A DNA stretch of 64,000 nucleotides, taken from assembly GCF_007998985.1 (NCBI RefSeq), contig NZ_CP041659.1, forward strand, positions 372,001-436,000, written 5' to 3'. The translations under genes and the position numbers were made by a program. This DNA is from Sphingomonas xanthus. Lineage in GTDB: Bacteria; Pseudomonadota; Alphaproteobacteria; Sphingomonadales; Sphingomonadaceae. Under the pieces are notes generated by a model. That model was not told the origin of the DNA. It made no database searches and saw nothing but the letters and a program-made list of their open reading frames with translations. Positions 30,795 through 42,129 of the stretch are shown here, one piece after another. Each line of letters begins with the position of its first letter. The first letter of the stretch is position 1.

Positions 30795-30999
30795 GAGAGA
30801 ACTCCGAGAAAATATGCTGGCCGCGCCCGGAAAATCCAAGGGTCAGGCAAGCCTTTGAGAATGACGCGTGGCTCTAGTCGCAGGGGCAGGCGAGCGCAAG
30901 GAATTTGCGGCGTCCCGCTGCGCTGGCGCGGCCTTTGCGGGGTTCATCCGTGGTTCAAGGCTTGCCGCTAGACACATTGACCGCAATGATCGCCCATCG

Positions 31000-31428
31000 A
31001 TGACCCTCCTTTCTTTCCTCGTCCTGATCCCGGCGTTGATGACCTTGTCCGCGGAAACGCCAACCCAGGAGGGGGTCGTGCGCCGCGTGGTGATCCGCGA
31101 TGAGGTGATCCTGAAGATTCCCATACGCCCCCGGCTGACCCGGCCCGTCGAATGGCGGGAACGCAAGGGCCCGAAATGCATCGATACGCAGGCGATTGCG
31201 GGGGCGCTGCTGTCCGGTCCATCCTCGATCGACTTCGTCATGCGCGACCGGCGCCGGTTCAGGGCGGTGATGGACAATGATTGTCCAGCGCTCGACTATT
31301 ATGGGCGTTTCTACTTTCAGCTGACGGATAACCGGATTTGTGCAAAGCGGGAAATGATCAGGTCGAGGGTCGGCGGGAGCTGCCGGATCGAGCGGTTCCG
31401 CGCCCTTGTTCCAAAGCCCGATCTTTAG
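31000..31428 (+). CDS. Small exported protein of unknown function
   Basis: 142 residues beginning MTLLSFLVLIPALMTLSAET, a signal peptide. The mature part has four cysteines (KCIDTQ, NDCPALDYYG, RICAKRE, GSCRIERF) that could form two disulfides, and a basic character. I believe a protein of this pattern recurs in sphingomonads but cannot name a family. The ATG at 31000 was chosen because the signal peptide starts there; upstream in-frame sequence is not protein-like. Confidence 0.75.
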   Translation: MTLLSFLVLIPALMTLSAETPTQEGVVRRVVIRDEVILKIPIRPRLTRPVEWRERKGPKCIDTQAIAGALLSGPSSIDFVMRDRRRFRAVMDNDCPALDYYGRFYFQLTDNRICAKREMIRSRVGGSCRIERFRALVPKPDL

Positions 31429-31435
31429 CCATTTC

Positions 31436-31464
31436 TTGACAATTTCTCCCCCTCCCCGTAGCGC
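31436..31464 (+). promoter_or_regulatory. Promoter of the DEAD-box helicase gene
   Basis: TTGACA, 17 bases, TAGCGC. The -35 is a perfect consensus. The transcript would start near 31471, about 47 bases before the start codon. Confidence 0.6.
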
Positions 31465-31517
31465 GCCAGCGGCGCGTGGATAACCACGACGTTCCTATGA
31501 TTTTTCCGGATACCTAA

Positions 31518-34801
<3,284 letters not shown>

Positions 34802-34833
34802 CTCCCGCCGCATTCTCTTCCTAGGCCGCCGCC

Positions 34834-35850
34834 ATGACCCACAGCCCGTCGCGTTTCGCTTTCATCGTCGGTGCCCCGCGCTGCGGCACGACGACGCTGG
34901 CGAGTTTCCTCCAGCAACATCCCGACGTCTGTTTTTCGGCCGTGAAAGAGCCTCACTACTTCACCCAGCATGATTTGGCGGGTTTGGATGACAAGACTTT
35001 GCGCGCCCATGTCGAGGCGGAATATCTCCAGCGCTTTTTCGACCATTGCGAAGGCGATGGACAATTTCGCGCCGAGGGGTCGGTTACCTATCTCTACGCC
35101 CCGGAAAAGATGGCGCCGATCCTGAAGCTTTGGCCGGACGCGAAGTTTGTGATCGCGCTGCGGGATCCGCTTTCGATGCTGCCTTCGCTCCACGCTCGCC
35201 TGCTGGTCACGGGCGATGAGACGGTTCGTGATTTTCGCGACGCCTGGGCGATGATCGGCGAACGCGCCGAGGGTCGCAACGTGCCCCGCAGCGCCGTCGA
35301 CCCGCGCTGGCTCCGCTATGACGAGGCGGGGGCCCTTGGACGCCATGTCGAACGTTTCATGGCCGCCGTGGGGCGGGAGCGCTGCCATGTCGTCCTTTTC
35401 GACGACCTCATTCGCGATCCCCGCGAAACCTATCAGGAGTTATGCGGTTTCCTGGGCCTGCAGCCTTTTGCCGGGACCCGGTTTGAGGCCCAGCGTGTCA
35501 ACAAGACGATTCGGATCGGCTGGCTCCAGCGCCTGCTCAAACGTCCCCCAAAAGCCGTTCGTTCGGTGCTTGCCGGTGAAAAATACCGCACTCGGGAAAA
35601 GAAGCTCGGGGCTGGCGAAGGCAAGGCGCTTGCCGTCATTTTTTCAGTACGCAAGCGCCTGCTCGAATGGAACAAGGTCCCCGCTCCGCGCCAACCGCTC
35701 GACCCCAACCTTCGGAACATGATCGTCGAGCGAATGCGGGACGATGTCGTCATGCTCGCGCAGAACATCGACCGCGATCTTAGTCACTGGCTTGGGGGTA
35801 TTGCCGAAGCGAAGCCCAAGCGGGCCCGCGTTTCTATCCAGCAGGACTAG
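34834..35850 (+). CDS. PAPS-dependent sulfotransferase
   Basis: 338 residues. The 5'-phosphosulfate loop is [20 protein letters not shown] at the N-terminus; EPHYFTQ follows, and the 3'-phosphate site is [19 protein letters not shown] near residue 105. [20 protein letters not shown] is the conserved late segment. The acceptor is unknown; the closest functional class is heparan/Nod-factor-like carbohydrate sulfotransferases. It lacks a signal or membrane segment. Together with the TSUP gene it lies between tgt and queA. CTAG is shared with the queA stop. Confidence 0.9.
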   Translation: MTHSPSRFAFIVGAPRCGTTTLASFLQQHPDVCFSAVKEPHYFTQHDLAGLDDKTLRAHVEAEYLQRFFDHCEGDGQFRAEGSVTYLYAPEKMAPILKLWPDAKFVIALRDPLSMLPSLHARLLVTGDETVRDFRDAWAMIGERAEGRNVPRSAVDPRWLRYDEAGALGRHVERFMAAVGRERCHVVLFDDLIRDPRETYQELCGFLGLQPFAGTRFEAQRVNKTIRIGWLQRLLKRPPKAVRSVLAGEKYRTREKKLGAGEGKALAVIFSVRKRLLEWNKVPAPRQPLDPNLRNMIVERMRDDVVMLAQNIDRDLSHWLGGIAEAKPKRARVSIQQD

Positions 35851-36905
35851 TCGGAAGCCGCAATGCGGGTTCGGGGTCCGGTCGGGAGAAGCAGCGAGGA
35901 ATCGCCATAGCTGTAGAACCGATATCCCGCCGCAATGGCATGGGCGTAGGCCGCCTGCATGACATCTAGCCCCATCAGGGCCGAGACCAGCATGAACAGG
36001 GTCGAGCGCGGGAGGTGGAAATTGGTCATCAGCCCGTCAATCGCCCGAAAACGATAGCCAGGCGTTATGAAGATCGCCGTGTCGCCTTCGAACGGCTGGA
36101 TAATGCCCTGCGCGTCTGCGGCACTTTCCAGCAACCGTAGCGAGGTTGTGCCGACCGCGATGAGCCGCCCGCCGGCGGCCCGAGCTAGGTTCAGCCGCCC
36201 CGCGGCGTCGGCATCGATCCGGCCCCACTCGGCATGCATGCGATGTTCGTCGGTGTCATCCGCCTTGACCGGCAGAAAGGTTCCCGCTCCGACATGCAAG
36301 GTCAGCATTTCCCGCTTTACCCCCCGCCTGTCGAGCGCCTCGATCAGCCGATCCGTAAAATGGAGCGCGGCGGTCGGCGCGGCGACTGCTCCGGGTCGAT
36401 CCGCGAACATGGTTTGATAATCTTCGCGATCGGCCTCGTCAGTTGGGCGCTTGCCGGCGATATAGGGGGGCAGCGGCATTTGTCCCGCCCGTTCGAGCAG
36501 CAGCTCAACCGGCTCATCGCCATGGAAACGCAGCAGGATCGCACCGGACTCGTCGCGCCGGAGCGCGCTGGCCTCGACCCCACCGCCAAACATAATGATG
36601 TCGCCGTCGCGGACCCGCTTGGCATTGCGGACGAACGCCCACCAGCTCCGCAAATCTTCGCGCTTGTGAAGCGTCGCGCCGATTTTCGCATCGCCGCGGC
36701 GGCCCTCAAGCTGGGCCGGGATAACGCGGGTGTCGTTGAAAACCAGCACGTCACCCGGCTGAAGCAGGTCGGGCAAGTCAAGAACCGAGTGATCCGCCAT
36801 TCGCCCGCTACCCACCAGCAGCATCCGCGCGCTGTCGCGCGGGCGGGCCGGGCGAAGCGCGATGCGGTCTGTCGGGAGCTCGAAGTCGAAAAGGTCGACG
36901 CGCAT
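35847..36905 (-). CDS. queA: S-adenosylmethionine:tRNA ribosyltransferase-isomerase
   Basis: Transfers the ribosyl of SAM to preQ1 in tRNA to form epoxyqueuosine. 352 residues. [79 protein letters not shown] and [20 protein letters not shown] are family signatures. Its ATG overlaps the TAA of the upstream cyclophilin gene (TAATG), indicating coupling. Confidence 0.97.
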   Translation of the reverse strand: MRVDLFDFELPTDRIALRPARPRDSARMLLVGSGRMADHSVLDLPDLLQPGDVLVFNDTRVIPAQLEGRRGDAKIGATLHKREDLRSWWAFVRNAKRVRDGDIIMFGGGVEASALRRDESGAILLRFHGDEPVELLLERAGQMPLPPYIAGKRPTDEADREDYQTMFADRPGAVAAPTAALHFTDRLIEALDRRGVKREMLTLHVGAGTFLPVKADDTDEHRMHAEWGRIDADAAGRLNLARAAGGRLIAVGTTSLRLLESAADAQGIIQPFEGDTAIFITPGYRFRAIDGLMTNFHLPRSTLFMLVSALMGLDVMQAAYAHAIAAGYRFYSYGDSSLLLPTGPRTRIAASD

Positions 36906-37579
36906 TATTCGGCGGGCGACGCCTCCTGCGCGGATGGATCCACCGGGACAGCCTCCTGAGCAGCGACAACCGCTGGCGCGGCCACGGCCGCGGGAGGCGG
37001 CGGAAGCGGCCCGCCGATGCTGGCCTTGACGATCTTGGTCGGCTCTGCAGGCGGTTCGCCAACCGCTATGCCGTCGACGCCGGCCATGCCCTCGATCACC
37101 CGGCCGAACGCGGTATATTTGCGGTCGAGCTTCATAGTCGGCGACAGGACGATGAAGAACTGGCTGTTGGCACTGTTCGGTTCTTGGGCGCGGGCCATCG
37201 AGGCCACGCCGCGCAGGTGCGGAAGCTCATTGAACTCGGCTGCCAGGTCGGGAAGCGACGAGCCCCCTTCCCCGGTCCCCTTCGGGTCGCCGCCCTGTGC
37301 CATGAAGCCAGGAATCACGCGATGGAAAGCGATGCCGTTATAGAAGCCCTGCGATGTCAGCTGCTGAATCCGGTAGACATGCTGGGGCGCAATGTCCGGA
37401 CGAAGCTGGACCACGACGCGGCTTCCGTTGGAAAGATCAAGCGTCCAGCGGTTCGCCGGATCAGCGGCCACCTCGGCGGGTGCATTGATCGAAATCGGCG
37501 CCTTTGCGGGTTCGGGCGGAGCCTTTGCGGCAATTAGCGATAGCGCCAAAAAGGGTAACGCAATCAAACTCTTGTTCAT
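36905..37579 (-). CDS. Cyclophilin-type peptidylprolyl isomerase, exported
   Basis: 224 residues. [20 protein letters not shown] is a signal peptide. The cyclophilin domain has [53 protein letters not shown] and [16 protein letters not shown]. The C-terminus is a Pro/Ala-rich tail. It helps fold exported proteins. In many alphaproteobacteria ppi genes sit directly before queA and tgt, as here for queA. Confidence 0.92.
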   Translation of the reverse strand: MNKSLIALPFLALSLIAAKAPPEPAKAPISINAPAEVAADPANRWTLDLSNGSRVVVQLRPDIAPQHVYRIQQLTSQGFYNGIAFHRVIPGFMAQGGDPKGTGEGGSSLPDLAAEFNELPHLRGVASMARAQEPNSANSQFFIVLSPTMKLDRKYTAFGRVIEGMAGVDGIAVGEPPAEPTKIVKASIGGPLPPPPAAVAAPAVVAAQEAVPVDPSAQEASPAE

Positions 37580-37639
37580 GTCCACTCCCCAACCCACAGG
37601 CCTCCGGCACCTATAACAGCAGGTCTTGCGGCGCCAGCG

Positions 37640-38128
37640 CTATTTCAGTTTGTTCGCCACGTCCGCGACCACCGCCGGTGGGACGAACTTGTCGATCGCG
37701 CCGCCATAGCGGGCGATTTCTTTCACCAGCCTTGACGCAATCGGTTGCAGCGACACATCGGCCATCAGGAAGACGGTTTCGATGTCGTCGTTCAATTGCT
37801 GGTTCATCCCCGCCATCTGATATTCATATTCGAAATCCGCAACGGCGCGAAGGCCGCGAAGGATGAGGGTTGCCCCTTGGCTTTCGGCAAAATCCATCAG
37901 CAGCGAATCAAATTCGACGACCGTGACTCCGTCGAGGTCGGCGACTTCCCGGCGGACCATGTCCAGCCGCTCCGCGACCGTGAACATGGGCTCCTTCGAC
38001 AGGTTGGTCGTGACGCCGATCACCAGCCGGTCGACCAAATGGGCGCCGCGCCGGATGATATCGAGATGGCCAAGCGTGATGGGATCAAACGTTCCCGGAT
38101 ACACGCCGATGCGCTGACTACCCCCCAT
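37640..38128 (-). CDS. coaD: Pantetheine-phosphate adenylyltransferase
   Basis: Fourth step of CoA synthesis: 4'-phosphopantetheine + ATP to dephospho-CoA. 162 residues, normal length. GVYPGTFDPITLGHLDII contains the nucleotidyltransferase T/HxGH motif; LRGLRAVADFEYEYQMAGMN and SSR-like SRLVKEIARYGG are also conserved. Its ATG overlaps the ispA stop as TAATG, so translation is coupled. Confidence 0.97.
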   Translation of the reverse strand: MGGSQRIGVYPGTFDPITLGHLDIIRRGAHLVDRLVIGVTTNLSKEPMFTVAERLDMVRREVADLDGVTVVEFDSLLMDFAESQGATLILRGLRAVADFEYEYQMAGMNQQLNDDIETVFLMADVSLQPIASRLVKEIARYGGAIDKFVPPAVVADVANKLK

Positions 38129-39039
38129 TAGCGGTCCCTTTCCTCGACATAGTAGGCAAGACCGCGAAGGAGGTCCGCCTCCGCGCCATGATCGTGCAGA
38201 TGTTGGATCGCCTGTTCGACCAGCACGTGGCATTGCTGGCGCGCCCGTTCCTCGCCCAGCAGGGACACGAACGTCGCCTTGCCCGCATCGGCGTCTTTGT
38301 GCAGGCGCTTGCCAGCCCGTGACTCGTCGCCGCTATGATCCATCAGGTCGTCGGCGATCTGGAAAGCGAGGCCAAGGTCCCGGGCATAGCCGCGATAGGG
38401 CGTCCGCGCTTCGGGCGGAAGCCGGCCCATGATGCAGGCCGCTTCGACGGAAAACTCTATCAGCGCGCCGGTCTTGAGTTGCTGAAGCCGGGTGATCGCG
38501 CCGAAATCGAGGCTGCGGCCTTCCGCAACCAGGTCAAGCATCTGGCCGCCGGCCATGCCCGACGGCCCTGAGGCGCGAGCCATCGCCAACACCAGTTCCG
38601 AACGGACGAATGGGTCTTCATGCGTTGCCGGGTCGGCGAGAATCTCAAACGCAAGGTCGTGGAAACAGTCGCCGGCAAGCACTGCCGTCGCTTCGTCGAA
38701 AGCGCAGTGGACGGTCGCCTTGCCACGCCGCAGGTCATCATCGTCCATGCACGGCAGGTCGTCATGGATCAGCGAATATACGTGGATTGCCTCGATCGCC
38801 GCTCCGGCGCGCACCGCGCGATCCTCGGCCAGGCCGAACAGGCGGCCGGTGGCAACGGTGAGCAAGGGCCGAAGCCGCTTGCCGCCGCCGATCCCGGCGT
38901 GGCGCATCGCTTCGAACAACCGGTCGCGGCCGTCGCCCGGAAGCGCCAGGTAGGACGAGAATAGGGAATCGACCTTCGCGGCGATCCGCCGCGCCTCGAG
39001 CTTGAGGTCCGCGCCAGCCAAGCGCGGGTCAGCCCGCAT
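38128..39039 (-). CDS. ispA: Farnesyl/geranyl diphosphate synthase
   Basis: Short-chain trans-prenyltransferase feeding ubiquinone, undecaprenyl and carotenoid synthesis. 303 residues. GGGKRLRPLLTVATG, first Asp-rich motif LIHDDLPCMDDDDLRRG, LKTGALIEFSVEAACIMG and second motif FQIADDLMDHSGDE are present. The residues before the first Asp motif (VYSL) fit a C10-C15 product. The start overlaps the end of xseB by 11 bases. Confidence 0.95.
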   Translation of the reverse strand: MRADPRLAGADLKLEARRIAAKVDSLFSSYLALPGDGRDRLFEAMRHAGIGGGKRLRPLLTVATGRLFGLAEDRAVRAGAAIEAIHVYSLIHDDLPCMDDDDLRRGKATVHCAFDEATAVLAGDCFHDLAFEILADPATHEDPFVRSELVLAMARASGPSGMAGGQMLDLVAEGRSLDFGAITRLQQLKTGALIEFSVEAACIMGRLPPEARTPYRGYARDLGLAFQIADDLMDHSGDESRAGKRLHKDADAGKATFVSLLGEERARQQCHVLVEQAIQHLHDHGAEADLLRGLAYYVEERDR

Positions 39040-39286
39040 CGAAACTGTCTACGCCCTGCGGCTGCCCGTCGGGACCCAGCGTGATCTTTTCGATTCTTGC
39101 CTGCGCAGCCTTAAGGCGCGCATCGCAATGCCGCTTCAGCCGATCGCCGCGCTGATAGAGTTCGATCGATTCATCAAGTGGCGCCTGCCCTTGTTCGAGG
39201 GTGCGCACAATCTGCTCGAGCTCGGCAAGCGCCGCCTCGAAACTCATTCCGTCAATATCGGTCGATTCCGCCAACTTCTGGTCCAT
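39029..39286 (-). CDS. xseB: Exodeoxyribonuclease VII small subunit
   Basis: 85 residues: SFEAALAELEQIVRTLEQGQ and LDESIELYQRGDRLKRHCDA, the coiled-coil signature of XseB. It binds the large subunit XseA, which is not in the window. The pairing xseB-ispA is conserved widely in proteobacteria. Confidence 0.95.
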   Translation of the reverse strand: MDQKLAESTDIDGMSFEAALAELEQIVRTLEQGQAPLDESIELYQRGDRLKRHCDARLKAAQARIEKITLGPDGQPQGVDSFDAG

Positions 39287-39318
39287 GCCTCAATCCTTGG
39301 GCCGGGCGGACCCGCAAA

Positions 39319-40023
39319 TCAACGCTTGAACGGGTCCTTGATGCCAGGGACGATCTCGTCCGAGGCCATTTCGCCCTCGGGTCCGGCGGTTTCAGCAGCC
39401 AGCGCCGCTTCGGCGTCGCGGACGTGTTGCTCACGCTCGGCGCGGAGCTGCTCGATCAACGCCTGGCGGTCGCTGTCGAGGCTGGTGTCGGCGACCGCCT
39501 CGGTGCCGGCGGCCTTCTGCGCCTTGGAGACCGCGGCATCCAGCTCGCGCTGGCTGGTGAGGCCCAGGGTCACCGGATCCTTCGGCTGAATATTCGCCAT
39601 GTTCCAGTGAGTCCGCTCGCGGATCGCCGCGATCGTCGTGCGGGTGGTCCCGATCAACTTGGAAATCTGACCGTCAGTCACTTCGGGATGGTTGCGGATG
39701 ATCCAGGCGATGCCGTCGGGCTTGTCCTGCCGCTTCGAGACGGGCGTATAGCGCGGTCCCTTGGTGCGCGTGACCGGGTCGGGCGCCTTGTGCATCTTCA
39801 GGACATAGTCGGCGTCCGACTGGCCCTTTTCGATTTCTTCATGCGTCAGCTCGCCCGAGCGGATCGGATCCCGGCCGGTCAGCTTGGTTGCGGCGGTATC
39901 GTCGGCGATCGCCTGCACTTCAAGCAGGTGCAAACCGCAAAAATCCGCAATCTGCGAGAAGCTCAGCGACGTGTTCTCGACCAGCCAGGCGGCGGTCGCA
40001 TGGGGCATCAGCGGCTGGGCCAT
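39319..40023 (-). CDS. trcR: DUF1013 cell-cycle transcriptional regulator (TrcR)
   Basis: 234 residues starting MAQPLMPHATAAWLVENTSL, with SFSQIADFCGLHLLEVQAIA and a second helix-turn-helix-like segment DGQISKLIGTTRTTIAAIRE. This is the alphaproteobacteria-specific DUF1013 family, reported as TrcR, a cell-cycle-linked transcription factor. The C-terminal third is Glu/Ala-rich and probably a coil. ATG 40023 is preferred because family proteins start MAQPLMP. It lies upstream of xseB on the same strand with a 32-base gap. Confidence 0.88.
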   Translation of the reverse strand: MAQPLMPHATAAWLVENTSLSFSQIADFCGLHLLEVQAIADDTAATKLTGRDPIRSGELTHEEIEKGQSDADYVLKMHKAPDPVTRTKGPRYTPVSKRQDKPDGIAWIIRNHPEVTDGQISKLIGTTRTTIAAIRERTHWNMANIQPKDPVTLGLTSQRELDAAVSKAQKAAGTEAVADTSLDSDRQALIEQLRAEREQHVRDAEAALAAETAGPEGEMASDEIVPGIKDPFKR

Positions 40024-40045
40024 GTCATTCTCCACAAACAATAAG

Positions 40046-40069
40046 GGCCGCCCCATCGAAGGAGCGGCC
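40046..40069 (-). terminator. Terminator of the glutathione transferase gene at 40121
   Basis: On the minus strand GGCCGCTCC and GGGGCGGCC form a 9-base stem with one T-G pair and a 6-base loop, followed by CTTATTGTTTGTGG. Confidence 0.55.
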
Positions 40070-40120
40070 AGCCATTCCGTCCGCCTCTAATCCCCTCCCC
40101 CCGCAAGGGCAAGGGCTAGT

Positions 40121-40738
40121 CTAGATGTCCATTTCGACATGGCCGTCCATCGTCATGATCCGCTCCATCCAACGGACAATGGCCGGATAGGCCTCAAGGT
40201 CGAAATTGGCCTCGTCTGCGACATGGGTATAGGCGAAAAGACAGATGTCGGCGATGGTGAACCGGTCGTCGACGAACCAGCGGCGGTCGGATAGGTGCCT
40301 GTCCATCAGGTCGAGCGCAGCGAGTCCAGCTTCACGCTTGCTGCTGACCTGGATCCGCTGGGCGTCCGCCATCGCGTCCAGGCCGACAAAACGCAGCCAG
40401 AAGCGCAGCGTGGCGACGTTGGGTTCGTGGTGATATTGTTCCCAGAACAGCCAGCGGAGCATGTCGGCCTGTTCGAACGCGCCATCGGGGATAAGGTCGG
40501 ATCCGGTCGCCAGATAAAAACAGATCGCATTGCTTTCCGTCAGGAAGCGCTGACCGTCCTGGAGCACGGGGATCCGGCCGTTGGCGTTGACGTCGCGCAG
40601 GAACTCGGCCGTTCTGGTTTCGCCCTTCAGGATGTCGTAGCAGCGCCGTTCCAGCGGCACGCCGGCATGGGCCGCGGTCAGCCGGACCTTATAGCAATTT
40701 CCCGACTTCGGGTCCTCGTGGAGGATCAGCCCGCTCAT
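40121..40738 (-). CDS. Glutathione S-transferase family protein
   Basis: 205 residues. The N-terminal thioredoxin-like domain is SGNCYKVRLTAAHAGVPLER with the GSH-site NGRIPVLQDGQRFLTESNAI (cis-Pro and the conserved ES pair), and the helical domain has RWFVDDRFTIADICLFAYTH. The substrate is unknown. It is followed on the same strand by trcR after a probable terminator; the quinone oxidoreductase gene lies two bases upstream, so the two are likely one operon. Confidence 0.9.
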   Translation of the reverse strand: MSGLILHEDPKSGNCYKVRLTAAHAGVPLERRCYDILKGETRTAEFLRDVNANGRIPVLQDGQRFLTESNAICFYLATGSDLIPDGAFEQADMLRWLFWEQYHHEPNVATLRFWLRFVGLDAMADAQRIQVSSKREAGLAALDLMDRHLSDRRWFVDDRFTIADICLFAYTHVADEANFDLEAYPAIVRWMERIMTMDGHVEMDI

Positions 40739-40740
40739 CG

Positions 40741-41727
40741 TTACGTTAGTAGCACGATTTTCCCGACATGGTCACCTGCTTCCATGCGCGCGTGGGCCGC
40801 TGCGGCCTGGTCGAGCGGGAAGCTTTTATCCATCACCGGCTTCAGCCGATTGCCCTCGACATAAGGCCAGACCGTCTTTTCAATCTCGTCGCGGATCATG
40901 GTCTTGAACATGAGGTCGCGGGCGCGCAGTGTCGACCCGGTAAGTGCCAGGCGGCGGCGCATGATTTCGGGCAGCGGGATTTGCGCATTGGCACCGCGCT
41001 GGAAAGCAATCGAGACATGGCGCCCGTCATCGGCAAGGCAGCTGAGGTTCCTCGGAACATAATCGCCGCCGACCATGTCGAGCACGACCGCGACACCTTG
41101 GCCGTCGGTCAGGCGATGGACCGCCTCTACGAAGTCGGCCGTGCGATAATTGATCGCATGGAATGCGCCGAGAGCGGTCGCGGCGGCGCACTTCGCATCG
41201 GTGCCGCAGGTCACCAGGACGCGAAGCCCGAACAGCGTGCCAAGCTTGATCGCCATGGTGCCGATCCCGCTGGTCCCGCCATGGACCAGCACCGTGTCGC
41301 CATCGGCCGCAAAACCGCGTTCGAACAAGTTGATCCAGACGGTGAAAAGGGTTTCCGGCAAGGCTGCGGCCTCGGGCAGTCGAAGCACCTCGGGGACCGG
41401 CAGGCAGGTCCCGGCAGGGGCTACGCAATAGTCGGCGTAGCCACCGCCCGCGACGAGCGCGCAAACGCGCGTTCCGACGAGATGCGTTGCGCCCTGTCCA
41501 GCCGCTACTACGGTTCCGGAAATCTCGAGGCCCGGGATATCGCTGACGCCGGCAGGCGGCGGATAGTGGCCCCGGCGCTGAAGCACGTCCGGCCGATTGA
41601 CCCCCGCCGCAGCAACCTTGATGAGCGCCTCGCCTGGTCCCGGGCGCGGGGTCGGGCGGGATGCCAGCTGCAACTTCCCGTCGGCGATTTCGACCGCGCG
41701 CATCACGTCCGGGATATTCTCCGCCAT
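40741..41727 (-). CDS. NAD(P)H-quinone oxidoreductase, zinc-free MDR family (PIG3-like)
   Basis: 328 residues. MRAVEIADGKLQLASRPTPR, GEALIKVAAAGVNRPDVLQR, GVSDIPGLEISGTVVAAGQG and the nucleotide-binding VLVHGGTSGIGTMAIKLGTL mark the quinone-reductase (zeta-crystallin/PIG3) branch of medium-chain dehydrogenases. Zinc-binding cysteines are absent. It probably reduces quinones or enones and may work in detoxification with the adjacent glutathione transferase. Start 41727 precedes the conserved MRAVEI by eight residues. Confidence 0.92.
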   Translation of the reverse strand: MAENIPDVMRAVEIADGKLQLASRPTPRPGPGEALIKVAAAGVNRPDVLQRRGHYPPPAGVSDIPGLEISGTVVAAGQGATHLVGTRVCALVAGGGYADYCVAPAGTCLPVPEVLRLPEAAALPETLFTVWINLFERGFAADGDTVLVHGGTSGIGTMAIKLGTLFGLRVLVTCGTDAKCAAATALGAFHAINYRTADFVEAVHRLTDGQGVAVVLDMVGGDYVPRNLSCLADDGRHVSIAFQRGANAQIPLPEIMRRRLALTGSTLRARDLMFKTMIRDEIEKTVWPYVEGNRLKPVMDKSFPLDQAAAAHARMEAGDHVGKIVLLT

Positions 41728-41796
41728 ACTCGCCCCCACGCCACCTGGCCGTGACGGCTTATTGACTTGGCCGCCCGGCGGGTCAACGCTTGGGTC

Positions 41797-41994
41797 ATGG
41801 ATGAAGATGACTTCCTTCCCAACCGACCGCAGGATCCGCTGACCCAAGTCGTCAGGCAGGATCTCGACCCCCTCAGCCAGGACGAACTCGCAGAGCGGAT
41901 CGAAGTGCTGAGAGCCGAGATTGCCCGGGTCGAGGCGCATATGAAGGCCGTTTCCGCCCACCGGTCTGCAGCCGAGCAATTGTTCAAAAAATAG
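41797..41994 (+). CDS. DUF1192 small protein
   Basis: 65 residues: MDEDDFLPNRPQDPLTQVVR and LSQDELAERIEVLRAEIARV followed by a short coil. This is the alphaproteobacterial DUF1192 family of small coiled-coil proteins with no known function. Divergent from the quinone oxidoreductase, as is common for this family. Confidence 0.88.
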   Translation: MDEDDFLPNRPQDPLTQVVRQDLDPLSQDELAERIEVLRAEIARVEAHMKAVSAHRSAAEQLFKK

Positions 41995-42095
41995 CGCAAG
42001 GGACCGTTCCCGAGGGATCGGCTGCGACGAACCGGGCCGCCACCGCCGCCTTTGCCCTTGATTGCCCGCCGGAACAGGCCAACATTGGGAATCGA

Positions 42096-42117
42096 GCCCA
42101 CCGGCTCCCCGGTGGGC
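42096..42117 (+). promoter_or_regulatory. Strong hairpin directly before the clpA ribosome site
   Basis: GCCCACCGG-CTCC-CCGGTGGGC: perfect 9-base stem with a 4-base loop, followed immediately by AAGGAG (42118-42123) and the ATG at 42130. Confidence 0.5.
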
Positions 42118-42129
42118 AAGGAGATTTGA

